In this document: piece by piece, positions 45,671-57,430 of the stretch
Numbering within the stretch: the stretch's first letter is position 1
How the letters are laid out: every line of letters starts with the position of its first letter
Assembly: GCA_037176885.1 (NCBI GenBank)
Contig: JAWWNJ010000173.1
Coordinates: 248,001-312,000 of the forward strand
DNA: 64,000 nucleotides
Source of the DNA: Favolaschia claudopus
Taxonomy: Eukaryota; Basidiomycota; Agaricomycetes; Agaricales; Mycenaceae
Direction of reading: 5' to 3'
The notes under the pieces: generated by a model
The model's database searches: none
What the model saw: the letters and a program-made list of their open reading frames with translations, nothing else
What the model was told of the DNA's origin: nothing
Program-made: the position numbers and the translations under genes

Positions 45671-47573
45671 TCAAGCCTTTGCCCAGATACGTTTTTCGTA
45701 AGAGAAACGCGCTATTTCATGTAACAGTGATCAGGAACAAAACGAAAAGCGGGGGAGAGGCTGGAAGTCATACCATATAATACAAAGAAAGATCCAAGCA
45801 ACATGACAGACCCTGAATATATCGAAATAGCAGGCCAGACGCCTCCTGAACCAGAGAACACGGCGCCGCCTATAGAAGCACCCGAGAGTTGACCTATTCG
45901 AATCACGATTTTTTTGGTCGGTGGTTGAACCAGCGTCAACTGAGATTGAGGAAGGGCAACCTACCAGGAGCGTTCACCAAAACCATGAAACCTGTGATCG
46001 TTGCGAGATCATTCAAGCCGAACAATTGAGCACAGACGACTGGAAGCAGTCCCAAAAACCAACATCCCACGAGACCATAGCTAACGCTGAAGGCCATGAC
46101 AGCGCCATATGAATGCGCAAAGGTCCAGATGAAAATTTGTGACAGCCCTCCGAGAAAGAAGCTCGTGAAGAACATGTTTATAGGTCCAAACCGGTCAGCC
46201 ATACGACCGGCAATGATCTGTGAGAGAATATGGGTGAGTTGAGAATTTCCAAACTGTACGGAAGCAATGCTTACACGACCAACTCCACCTGAGAAATTAA
46301 TGAACAAGCGCAAACCAAGAAAAAGAGAAATAGTGCTCACCCGACATGTTCATCACGACGAGAGGAATGACAACAAGGATGGACTTGGGATCTAGTGTAG
46401 GTACTTGACTCTTTACATATGTAGTGATAAAATAGTAGGGACTCTATGCACACCAATCAGCAAACGTATTCACGGAAGAGCCAAGAGAGATACCAGATAA
46501 CCGAAAATGCCGAAAAAGACACTCAAAGCAACGCTATAGAACGCTGGACCAATGTTGTGAGGAAGCCAGCGCTTGGGAATATCCTTATACCCGGGAGGGC
46601 GGCGTTCTGCCATCATAAACCATGCAGCGGTCCATAGGAGAGCACAACCGTTACTATAAATGAGCATCGTGTCCCTGTAGCCTAGACTTGACAGCCTGGT
46701 CGAGACTCAGATCGCAAGAAGGTCGCGTTAAAAGATTGGCCTACAGAGTTCGAACTATGAGTGACGAGATCCCGCCTCCAATGCCGGAGCCTGCGACAGC
46801 AATGCCCGTGGAGAGCCCACGCCGGTAAAAGAACCATTGTGAAGGGAGAGCCATGTATAAGGGCATGGCGATACCCATCGAGAAACCGAGTAGACATCCC
46901 TGGAAGAGAAAAATCTGGTACAGTTTCGTGGCGAACGCAGAGGCGAGAAGGCAGAGGTAAGCAAAAACGCCGCTAATAGCTATCATCCTCTGTAAAAAGT
47001 GAGTTGAAAAAGATTTCCATATCTCTGAGAAGCAGAACCTTGTATCCACTGAGAGCAAGTCAGTGATGGTACACTCCAACTAAAAACACTTACTATCTGT
47101 CTCCGATTCCGCCGAAGAGATAAGAAGCGCAATTCATGCTCTGCGTACATCAGAGGTAGAGTCCATTTATAGCAAACGGGCACTTACGAAAGAGAACAAA
47201 CCCCCAACTAGAGAAAGCGAGCTTAACGGAGTGCTAGGAAATCTATTCGTGTGATAAAAGTCTTCAAAAACACCGAAAACTAGCCCGTAACCCCTGCAGG
47301 CAATGTGAGCGGTACAATGCAAGCTATGTCATACGTTCCGTACATGCAAGTGCAGGCCATAATGAAGCACCCCAAGACAACAAGCCAAGCACGCAGTCCA
47401 CCGTCAGGATATGTCCATTCCTCGGCTACAACAGCAACCACAGCCTTTTCGCAAGTGTCGAGGCTACCCTTCTCAAGAACCAGCACCGGGTTAACCTGAA
47501 GTGGGTCCCCGAGTAGCATTGCCTCGGCCGGGGGCAAGACCTGATGAGACTGGACATTCGACAAGTCGGTCAT
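45671..47573 (-). CDS. MFS carrier of the monocarboxylate-transporter type
   Basis: About ten exons with 45-70 nt introns. The N-terminal cytosolic segment leads to YPDGGLRAWLVVLGCFIMAC; DGGxxAWxVVxGCF is the entry signature of fungal MCT-like (MCH) carriers. Then come GYGLVFGVFEDFYHTNRF, a helix with SYLFGGIGDRYG, KLYQIFLFQGCLLGFSMGI, YRRGLSTGIAVAGSGIGGG, a loop with ERRPPGYKDI, and the second half with GVGRIIAGRMADRFGPINMF and FHSYG-type helices. The last exon gives ARFSYEKRIWAKA with TGA at 45671-45673. Twelve helices are expected, in the plasma membrane. Fungal MCH proteins often do not carry monocarboxylates (one carries riboflavin), so the substrate is open. A TATATA lies about 88 bp upstream (47660). 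Confidence 0.85.
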
Positions 47574-47659
47574 GGCAAGTGAAGGGTTTTAGGAATCCTT
47601 GGGACACACAACGCGGGTTATAAAGCTTCGGGAAAACGTGGTGCACTGGCTCTCGGACA

Positions 47660-47665
47660 TATATA
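47660..47665 (-). promoter_or_regulatory. TATA box of the MCT-type gene
   Basis: TATATA, minus-strand context GGATTATATATGTCC, about 88 bp upstream of ATG 47573. Confidence 0.5.
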
Positions 47666-47669
47666 ATCC

Positions 47670-48895
47670 TCCGCAAGGGTGGAAAACGATAAGCCGAAAA
47701 AAGTGATCTGTGTGGATGCCACTGATGTTTTTACAAATTGCGGTCCGATTGCCTGCGAGGGTGATAATTTCCGGAAGCTAGAGTATGCCGGGGCGAGTGG
47801 AAACCTTGAGGAGAGGGCAGGCCAAGACCAGGGTTAGCATGAATGGCGAATGCTGCTCAAGAATCGCCACGGCGAGCGAAAAATTCTAGAACTTCAGATT
47901 CATGCTTGCTCCTGCCGCGGCGAGCGGTAACACACAAGATCATAACCCTATGTTGCAAGGCGGTAGAAGCTGATATTGTTCTACGCTAAGGGTGAGGCAA
48001 GGGCGAAGTGAGAAAGGATACGGTCCTTGCGGTGTCCGAATCCGAAGGAAGCGGTGAAAGAGAAGGGTGGCAGTGCTAGGTGTCTGATGCACCCATGTCA
48101 ATGTCGAAAATTTTGAAGAAGAACGGTGGAATTTGGGTTCCAAGAAATCGTACAAAAATACAGACTTGATAAGAAGATGCGATGCGATGCCAAAGTCCCC
48201 CATAACATGAGAAATTGGCCACAGGAAGTACCCCTAATGATGCCAGCTTCATCGAAGATCTGCGCCGCGGCGACGAATTTGGATGATAGCAATGACCCCG
48301 AATGAGCGGGCATGTAGGCCAATATGGGATGGACTTCGAAGAAGGAAGTTGCATGGTTATATGACGGATTAACCTTGCCGCGGGAAAGCCATAGAAAGAT
48401 TCCGTTGAAGGTCGCAGATATATATGGACACTCCGAGATGATAACATGGGAAGGAGGGCAGAGAAAATGAAGCGCGGCCTTGATGCAGGTGGGTCGCGGC
48501 AAACGTGGAAGGAGAAGCAGCCTCCGTATCAGAACCTTGTAGACAGGTTTCTGCATCGAAAAACTCGCGCTCGCTTCGTGGGCGCCGCTGCGACAATGCG
48601 ACGGAATTCAGGCGGAACGAAGTGGACGCAAAATATACGGGGTGAAAGTCCTGACAGCCTGCGTGTGCGACGAGGACAGAGAATCGATATTATGCCAACG
48701 GACAATTGGCTTTTCGAAATTGTCGTACGACTAGCGTTGAAAATCGTGATGGGCGCGTGTCCCCTATCTCCGGAGAACGAGCTTGCAAGCGGGTACAGGG
48801 CTCGCCAAGAAGCAGCTTTGAAGTGAGGCCGCCGGGCAATAGTACTGGCAGTGAGATGATATCAGCTGTACCAGCGCCAATACCTTGTCTATAAC
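47670..48895. other. intergenic
   Basis: Overlapping open frames of 60-150 codons on both strands at 47.94-48.83 kb have no recognisable motif and no consistent splice chain. I do not call a gene here. Confidence 0.45.
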
Positions 48896-50907
48896 CTAAT
48901 CCAGTACGACCCTCTCCAACCCTTTCCACCTAGTCTCTACACTCATTATTCGCGCTAACCGTGCGTGGTTTTCCACCTGGAAAGGTTGATACGGTATGCT
49001 CTCCCCTGGTAAGGCCAAGCATCAAGAATGTTCCACAAGTGAAGAAAGTCAGACCACAAAAACTCACCGTCGATGCTGATGTACCCGGAGCGTTCTAACG
49101 GTGTACACCGATATGCCTCGACTTTATAGTAATAACAGTCGTCTTCCCGGATGAACCGGCCTTCGTCCTGCCCATCTACACTCTATACCAAGCGTCAGCC
49201 AGCTCAGGCGAAGAAACACAACTCAGATACCTTGAGGCTCGCGAGCGCTGACCGTGGAGGGACCATTACCACGTCAATCAGCCCGTCGTTCTTAGCGAGG
49301 GGAATCATCATGCTATCGCGAGACAGCCACGGCAGTTTCCCCGCCATGATAAACTGTACCGACGTGCGAAAGGTATGCCACCCCGGCTCCAGCTGCGTCT
49401 CCAGCCGATCATGAATGACACCAAGCGGGAACACGGAGTCGGTCGTCCCAAAGGCGAGCGAAGGCATCCGCACGTCTGTCGCAGTCACTTTGCCTTCTAC
49501 AGAAGGTGCCAGCGACTGCTGGTGGGTATTGTAGTCGTCCACCATACGCCGCTTATCGCTTTCAACAACTTTCATGGTAATCTCGACTTTGTACCGTCGC
49601 CCAGTCAAAGCTCCGTAGAGGAATCCCAGTACGAAACGAATCCCGCCGACGAAGCTACAGACGCCGTTTCATTTAAGCGGAGCATAGAAAGCTTATAAGA
49701 GATAACACTGACCGCATCCACTCGGTCCCCATATCGAGGTCCGCCATGAGGCCAAAAGCCTGAGACAGGAAACTATATATGCGAGTGTTTCCCTGTGTCA
49801 CAGAGCATATGTCTAAGGGTATCGGCTGGCCTGGAAGACAGAGGTTAAGCTTCTCGTCCTCGAGCCATATCTGAGACAGCTTGCCTTTGATGGCGTTTAG
49901 AGTGCCATATGCAACGTCGAGCACCCTGGCCGGGCCCATTATGTTCACAGACAAGGCATTTCCGCTGCCCGCAGGTATAGGGGCGATAGGTATCCGGAGT
50001 GCGTTGAGGGCGTCGGGACGGCTAGCAAGGCCGTTTATCAGCTCATTGACGATTCCGTCGCCGGAAACAGGAACAAGAGCATCGTAGGCCACAAGGTCGA
50101 CATTCCTGGCAATATTGGTGGCGTTGGTCGGTGACGAAACAGGCCCAGTGTCTTTCGAAAGGTCAAAAACAGAACAAAAGGAGACGCTGAGAGCACGCAC
50201 ATTGTACATGGACGATGCATCCCGCTGCAGCGAATATAGGCTCTATAGTTTCATGCCACAACTTCTTTGCTTTGCCCTGGCCACCGTGGGGGTTGACCAC
50301 GACGAGGAAACGTCGCCGCGGGGCAATGCCTGTTAGCAGTTAGGACTACATGCTTGAGCCACGCGTTACGACGACACCTTTGTATGCTTTGGCCTGTACA
50401 TCAGACACCCAGCTAAGCATTGCAGTTCCCTGAATAGCGGACACGTCGCTCGAGACCTGCCGCAGCTGTAGTGTAGTGGACGCAGCAGAAGAGAGGTACG
50501 AAAATTCCAGGATGCTCCGTCCCGTTGGCGAGAAGGATACTCCTGCGAACAGCACATATAGAAACGGAACGTGTTCGACCGTCGCTGGATGTCTTGTAAG
50601 TGTGTTTTCTTCACAACAAAGGAGGAAACCGAACCAGAAGTCCGTGAAAACGATCCTGCTGCTCCAGTTCGTCATACTTTCATTATTTACAGCACAATAA
50701 CTCACATCTCTGAATCGTCGAAATGCTAATACCCGTCTCTTGAAGGGTCAAAGTGATCTGGGCTCCGTCCTGGAATACAACAAGCTCTTGATCGTCTGAC
50801 ATTCGCGTCACGCCTGCATCGAGGTCCCATTGAGCAAGAGCTTCGTATGGAGCCGAACGCGAGCTAAAAGGCCAGCAATACGACAAACAGGACCGTATTG
50901 CGTCCAT
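48896..50907 (-). CDS. sphingoid long-chain-base kinase (sphingosine kinase family)
   Basis: A lipid kinase that phosphorylates long-chain bases such as phytosphingosine (Lcb4/Lcb5 of yeast). The DAGK-type catalytic domain is visible: FLVVVNPHGGQGKAKKLW, VDLVAYDALVPVSGDGIVNE (the GDG nucleotide loop) and RIPIAPIPAGSGNALSVNI. Then come the lipid-kinase C-lobe blocks DMGTEWMRSV, FVGGIRFVLGFLYGALTGRR, VMVPPRSALASLKV and GYISIDGE. A final short intron joins to IPYQPFQVENHARLARIMS, ending VVLD with TAG at 48896-48898. The N-terminal, PH-like region has weak conservation. The first ATG used is 50907; a second in-frame Met at 50802 (MSDDQELVVFQDG) is an alternative. Membrane association is likely peripheral. 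Neighbours give no pathway context. Confidence 0.88.
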
Positions 50908-51199
50908 GAAGAGAGGAAAAGCTGCGTTATACGCGCAGCAACGCCGAATCCCGGAAGGCAGCGAAGAGTTAGCCCGAGAAGAATAAGGATGGCATGCGTA
51001 AAAGGCAAATTTTAATCAGATGTCTGTACGATAGCACAGCCTTAGCCCTCGTTAACTTGGGGGAGGTAGATGAACTGCAACTTCAAGTGCTAAATGGGAT
51101 TGGTAGAAATACAAGAGCGAAAATTCTACATTGTAAGTACACCCAGGCTGATAATACACGACATTGCTGAAGAAATCCAGGAATTGAAAAGATATCCGC

Positions 51200-52536
51200 T
51201 CATTCAGCCTCCGCCACAGAAGCCCGATGAATGAGAGCGCGAGTAAGTATAGCGAGGCTCATCTCAAGCTCGTCCCACACCGACTTGCCATAATACCCAA
51301 GGAACTCGAGATTCGCCTTCAGGGCATTCAGTGTCGAGACTGTTCCTACCAGCTCATCGTCCAGGGGTTCCTTGCTTGAGAAGAAAGGGAGACTGTCCAC
51401 GATGTCGCGGGCGATAGTATCCGCATTGTGCTCATACGTCGTAGTGCTGTCAATCGACAGCCTAGATATGCCTGAAGACACGGTGTCGACGCTATAGGTC
51501 GAGCTCCCCGAACTAGCAAGCTTCAAATTGGACCGTGACGCAGCCGCGAGGCGGCCGAGTATGGATGCAGGCCCGCGTGCCTTTTGAGCTTTTGTTGGCG
51601 CGACGAAAGGAGCCTCTTTCAGCAGGGTGGCAGGGAGCGGGAGTGGGTGCATAAGGTCCCGCATCCACTCCGGAATCAGCTTGCGGAACAACTCCGCCTG
51701 GTTGTACGAATGAAGATACACAATGACCTCCGGGAAGGTCTCCAGCGAAGGCACATGTAAAAGCACTCGCGGCAGTTCCTTATGAAGGCGCCGCGGGAGC
51801 GACTGTTTGCCATTCACTGCTACGAGGTTTGGGGCACCGAGCGCAAAAAGCACGTCGTTGATCACAATATCCATGTTGGGGAACGATGCCTTGACCCCAT
51901 CCAAACCCGAACGTGGAAGCATGTTCTTGCCTGACTTGGTTACAGCGAATGGCTCAGAATGAACCACTAGGATGTGGGTTGGGTCCAACGGCCGGGGCGA
52001 GATAACTTGCAGCGGGGTGGTCACAAAAACAAAAGACTCCCATGCATTGCCACCAGCACCAGTAGTCGGCTGAGCCGCACCATTTTCACTGTGAGTCCGA
52101 GGTCTCGGGTTCCTGTTGAGGGATACTGAGGAATGCATCCGCTGGAGTTGAAGACGGGGCATCTCTGGAGGCTTGTTCTCGTCCTGTGCTCCTCGGCGGA
52201 TAAGCAATGCGGAAGTGCGGGCGGTGGCATCCCGAAACTCGGCATTCGACCGACGTTTGGTCTGGTGCACCCAGTGTCTGCTCATGCCACCACGAGAGTT
52301 AGCTCTTTACTGTATGAACTGGGTGGCAAAGCGTACCCTGGACCAAGGCGCAGCTTGAGGCTCTGTCTTATCCCGTCAATGGGCATGTCCCTGTCCATGA
52401 ACAGTTCTTCACGGTCGGGTGAGATTGACACCAGGGCATTTCTGTCGATATCCCGCTCAACGGGACGCTCCCCAGACGGCAGCGTCGATGAGACGAAGCC
52501 GAGGGTGAGTACGGGCAGATTGAGGATGGAGGGCAT
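51200..52536 (-). CDS. Clp1-like protein, locus 5 (divergent)
   Basis: Two exons. Exon 1 from 52536 encodes MPSILNLPVLTLGFVSSTLP to KLRLGPG. A 60-nt intron (GTACGC...GAGCAG) joins to HWVHQTKRRSNAEFRDATAR and the rest, stop at 51200-51202. Family landmarks: DPTHILVVHSEPFAV (compare YPTHILAV), VPSLETFPEVIVYLHSYNQA, ELFRKLIPEWMRDLMHPLPL and LGYYGKSVWDELEMSLAILT. It is longer (about 425 residues) than loci 1-4, with an extra Ser-rich segment (ASSGSSTYSVDTVSSGISRL) before the C-terminal block. It may be the ancestral-type Clp1 of this genome, but that is a guess that needs a tree. Confidence 0.65.
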
Positions 52537-53380
52537 TGTCAGTAGTGCTCAGGTGTCCAGCAATTGAGTACGTGAGGGTGGTAGGCTGAGATGAAGAGCT
52601 AAGAGCAGGATATTGAGATGAGGATGGTTGGTATTCAGGAGCAAGATGCAGAACAAGCCAGAGCGAAAATTGACGCGCTTAAATAGGCGTGACCGCGATC
52701 ACTCAGAGTCAAAGCAAGCACCAAAGCGGACAATAGATCATGGACGAGTTTCCTTGAAAGGGAATGCAAATGCCGAAAAAAGGCATCGTGCCCAGTGTTC
52801 TTTGTCTATTCGATGGCCAAAAAACACGATTTTTCAAGCCAGATGAGCAGATTCCAAGATAGTAGAACGTCGAGCGTTGAGGATCCTCAGGAATAGCAGA
52901 GTTCTGGCAAGAAATACAGAGATTTGAGTTGGGAAGACCAAAGCGTGGTCAAGGTCACAGTCAAGGTTGACTGCAAAGCGTGGACCGGCGCATCCGGACC
53001 GACGTGGGAAAGGAACGATCAAAATGTGATGAGGACATGAATTTCCTGAAAAGGAAACATCGAAGCGCTTGACAATTTGTCAAACTTCCTAGCCACCGTC
53101 ATGTATCCCCAGCCAGTACTTATCGCGGTGGCCTGATGTCTGGACAATGGAACTGCTACCCTTTCTATGAAGTCCAGGACTTTCGAGCATCTTTGTCTTT
53201 GTCCGCCTCCGAATCGCATCTGACGTGTTTCAATTATGTCGCGGCAAGCACCGACATGATGATCGCTGGGCGACAGATACTATTGAACGGCCAGAACGGG
53301 TACCTTAAGCCGCGTTTATAATATTTGAAATGTGAGGCGGCGGCGCGGCGCTCCTGTGTGTTGTCTCAGTCCCATCTCCC
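52537..53380. other. divergent promoter region
   Basis: It lies between the starts of Clp1-like locus 5 (minus) and the lyase gene (plus). A TATAATAT at 53317-53324 is about 60 bp before the lyase ATG. No gene seen. Confidence 0.55.
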
Positions 53381-55280
53381 ATGCTAACCCCCACACTCTT
53401 TTACCTTCTTTCAGCGCTCTGCGTTCAATCTGCGCTCGCCGATGTACAACCATTCACCTCCTACGCAAATGACTTTGTCGATCCCGACTACATAGTCGCA
53501 GGAAATTTCCCCGACACGACGGGGGAAGCGAAGGCGTCAATTATCTCCTGGGCCGACCGATTCGCCTCTACCGGTCCTTGGAGTGCGTTTATTGTAGGAA
53601 TCATTGACCATGGGTGGCATGGCTCATTTCCTCGTCAGCCGTGACTAGCAAACCGTTCACCGCCCCCAGCGGAGACAAGAAAGATTATATGAGCTGGGCG
53701 CCATAGTGGGTCTCCTCATATCTGCGAGATCCTTCTTACCGTCGTGCAAAGTTTCTGGCCTGACTGCAGCAAAGTGGGAAACACTACTGAACTGACCACT
53801 GAGGAAGGTAAGGACCGGTCGTTCTTCAGCAGATCAAATGCCTGATATCTTTGCAGTCTGGACAAAATGTCCATATGTTAACAGAGATGGTCAATTCAAC
53901 CCAGACCGACTAACCATTAACGACATCGGCGCGTTCTTCAACGTGTCTGACGCAATCCTGTATAATGCACTGGCATTCTCATTCGAGGATAAGGCCTCCT
54001 CCAAATACTCGCAGAACATCGGTTCGCGTCCAGCCTTCTGCTTCGACTTGCAGACAACTAATCCGAGACCTAGTCAAAATCGTCAATGCCTGGTTTTTGG
54101 ATAGCGAGACAGGGATGAACCCGAATCTTAACTTTGCTCAAATGCATCGCGGACCCGGCGGTCAAGTAGGTGGGCCCAATTGTTTTTTCATCTCAGAACC
54201 GTCAACTAATAGCCATCCAGGAACCCACACAGGCATACTGTCCGTTTCCAGATCTCTTCAAAGAGGGGGTAGTCGAACTTACACGCCAAGACAGTGACCT
54301 CAAAGGCTTTGTCAAAGTTGTATCAGGAATCTTGATACTCCGGAAACGCAAATGCACTGACTGGACGGCCGCAATTGACGCGCAACTGGTCGACTGGACC
54401 AAGAAATACATCGAATGGCTCGAGACGAATCGACTCGGCATAGATGAATGCGCTTCGGGGAAGTACGTGTCGTTCCGTGTCTCCGACGCCGCCGCCAGGC
54501 TGATAGGCCATTATTCCACAGCAACCACGGAAGCTTCTGTTTCAATCAGTGGATAGCACTGAAGCTGCTTGTCAACGACATCCCCGGCGCTGTGAGCGTC
54601 GGGAACAAGTTTTTCGACGGGATATACCAGGGTCAGATCAACTCCACCGGGGACCAGGTATGAAGAGGCCAAACCATCTTGGCCTTGGCAAAATACTCAT
54701 CCTCGATATATAGCCTCTCGAGGCGTCCCGCACCCACCCCTACCACTACCGCAACTACAACCTCGCAGCCATGATCGTCCGTCCCTCCCCTTCTCCTTCC
54801 CCTTCACCCGCAACTCATCTAATCCCCCCCCCCCCCCCCTCCCATCAGACCAACGCCCGCCTCCTCAAATACGCCGACCCGACCTCGAACCCGTGGAACA
54901 AAACGACCAAAGCCGGCGCCACGCTCAAAGACGCCATGGACATGACCATGACCGTCAACCCCGACGCCAGCGGCGAGGGCTACGCCGTCGCGGAGATCTT
55001 CCCCAACATCGCCGCCGTCGCGGCGACATACGGCGATCCCGACGGCAAGTACGTCGCGTTCCTCAAGAAGACGTTCCCCGATTACGCGTCGGATGCGAGC
55101 TTTTTGTGGGATCAGCCGTTGGCTGGGGGGTCGGCGGTGCGGACGGGGTCGAATGGTACTAATTCGAAAAATGCCACTGGGGATGGAGTGTCGGCGGCGT
55201 TGCTGGACAAGAGGGTGGGCGTCACGCAGCTTGTAGGAGGAGTACTAGCCGCACTGGTGTTTGCGGTGTATTTGCACTAA
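53381..55280 (+). CDS. secreted alginate-lyase-fold polysaccharide lyase
   Basis: The signal peptide MLTPTLFYLLSALCVQSALA is followed by an alpha/alpha-toroid lyase domain of the Alginate_lyase type (chondroitin AC/alginate lyase superfamily). After splicing: KPFTAPSGDKKDYMSWAPY, CPYVNRDGQFNPDRLTINDI, GAFFNVSDAILYNALAFSF, AWFLDSETGMNPNLNFAQMH, NNHGSFCFNQWIALKLLVND, RTHPYHYRNYNLAAM and EIFPNIAAVAATYGDPDGKY. The NHG and YHYRNYN segments hold the residues that usually act as catalytic Asn/His/Tyr. The C-terminus is Ser/Asn-rich, then a hydrophobic end (LVGGVLAALVFAVYLH), like a GPI-anchor signal. About ten exons; the last intron contains a 16-C run. The substrate is probably a uronic-acid-containing polysaccharide, such as glucuronan; that is an inference. 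Confidence 0.85.
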
Positions 55281-55700
55281 GATACCTGTATCATACTAAT
55301 GGGTACTAATATGTTGTCAGTTCGGGTGTAAAAGCAGATTTCTTTGGGTACAGGACTATTGTCCATTGAAACTGGTTCACCGAGACTGGTATCCTCCCTT
55401 TTCGACGTGCCATTCACGCTCTGGTGTAGGCGGTCTACCTAGTGGGAGTTGATTGGCAAGGCGATCTAACTCACGCGGCTTTCAGAGAATCCCTTCGACT
55501 AGCCGCTCGTCGTAGAGAATTCCCGTCTTGGGTACTTGGTGTCACTCCCCTCTTCTATTCATATCAGCCCAGACTCTGTGCTCACCAAGCACGGATTCGT
55601 GCTCTTTTTTCCACGCGATGTTTTCACGCCATAGCTGGACGCGTACGACGCTTGTTGCATTTGTTTTTTGTGTACAATAGTATCGTATATCACCAGAAAC

Positions 55701-56792
55701 CTAAAAATCAAAGCTTTTATTGAGGTCCTCCTGCAAGAGCTCTCGCATCCCCGGCGGCAGTTTGGGCTCCGATCCTTCAGCGATGTATCCTTTCCCGACG
55801 CACGATCAGCCGAAAGATCGAAGCCTAAACTAGAAAACTTACGAAAAGGCATCTCGACGCTTTCCTTCGGGTTAAAAACGATGGTCGGGAAATTCTGCAT
55901 ATTTCATGCACTCAAAATCGACCACGCAGTCTGAAAACATGGAGAACACTCACGACGTAAGGAATCTCATCGAGCGGTACTGCGTGCATCTTCTAGTCAG
56001 CGGCGTGAATCTTAAGTAGCACGAATGGGATATACACACTCTTATCTTGCACCACTAACTTTGTCACTCCCAGCGCAGTGTCAGTCGTCATCTGAACAGG
56101 TCCCAGGTGCCTTGTCGGGAATCCCAGAACTCTTAGCTCAGAGGTCCTGTCGCGCGGAGGGTCATCCCCTGAGTAGCCTCAAAATCGAGTTTTCTTAATG
56201 AATTCGCTACGCACCGAGAATGCCCTACGCAGAATGAATGAATGAAGTCGGATTAGACGCGAAGCAGCAATAATTGAAGGCAAGCAAGATGATACTCACT
56301 CCGAAAAGAAACCACTGGAACCTGCCATCGCCATCCTCCGGCGACAGCGCCAACTCGGCTTTTGGATCCAAGAGACAGACTTTATCCAGAGACGTCTGCT
56401 CTGCTGCTATCAGCTGAAGGACACCGTCCTGATGACACTGTGCATCCGCAATCCCTGGCTGTGGTGTGAAAATCCGAGAAAGCGAGCTGCTCGAAGCTGT
56501 CGAGAGGTGCGTGAAGTGGATTTTTGCTTCTGGGCCAGCTAAACTGCGCATGTGCTGACGAACCCAAACCGAACGACGCAAACGCTGAGCACGACGGTTC
56601 CACAGATATTTTCTCGAGACCAACCGCGTACTCTAGCTCGACCCAAGGCGGAATAGCTTTCGGCGTATCGTCGTCGTCCTCCATGTGTTCTTCAAGTTCA
56701 GGTTAAAAGTTTTCAATGAAAGATTGTTTTGATCTCAGATCTCTCGTTCGATGGCGCGGTCCAACCTCACCTATCACGTAGACGAAGCCCAT
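55701..56792 (-). CDS. Sfm1-type SPOUT protein arginine methyltransferase
   Basis: Homolog of yeast Sfm1 (former DUF431), which methylates an arginine of ribosomal protein uS3. Spliced N-terminus: MGFVYVIEHMEDDDDTPKAI, then PPWVELEYAVGL. The core is DKVCLLDPKAELALSPEDGD, FQWFLFGGILGDDPPRDRTS, GFPTRHLGPVQMTTDTALGV and FPTIVFNPKESVEMPFRYIA, ending LPPGMRELLQEDLNKSFDF with TAG at 55701-55703. The segment GGILGDDPPRDRT, the cofactor-binding loop, requires a 10-nt exon (GGCATTCTCG, 56215-56224) between two normal introns. The exon joining F to RYIAEG also fits the conserved sequence exactly. About eight exons. Cytosolic; no special neighbours. Confidence 0.88.
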
Positions 56793-57430
56793 CTTGCTGG
56801 TGGTTTGAGGGAAGGGAGAGGGAGAAGAGCAAATACTGCACTTTGACGCGAAGATGGGTGTAGTGATCAAGAGAATCAAAACGCGTACACAAAGGTAAAT
56901 TCATCTCAGTATGGATTCTATTGGAGCTACCTATATAGATGAGAAATTCAAGGGTGTTTATTCAAGAACGGGTCAAGCTGAAAGTCTTGACGGGATCAAG
57001 GACCTGAACCGCCCCTGAAATAATCTAAGCCGCAATCAGAACGACGAGGGCAATTGAGCTGCCGCGTTCAAAATTTCGCAAGCTGATGACCGGGCGGCGG
57101 TATATAGCCTTGAGTTGGAGAGGTGAAAGGCGTTGTTGAGAGAAGAGAGCAAGGGTTCGGTGTTGTCGTGGACGCTCTTAAGCTCGTTCATCGTGCAAGG
57201 TTCACTCGACCCTCCGATGAGGCATCTCGGGAAACGCGTCCTGATGGTGGTCGAATGGAAGCTCGGACCCATGGAGGACAGTACCTCCATGTCATCCCGC
57301 CCCTCCGCTCCCTCCCTTCCCCCGCATCTATCGTTTCACCTCTTCCCGAATCCTCTCTCACCCCGACTCGTCTTCGGCTTCCACCCCACTCCATCCACAT
57401 CCACCTTCCTTGGCTGGAACAACATCCCCT

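Noticed and set aside
48076..48830. Gene of 120-150 codons on either strand
   Set aside because: Mutually overlapping frames, no motif, no plausible splice chain or TATA-ATG pair.
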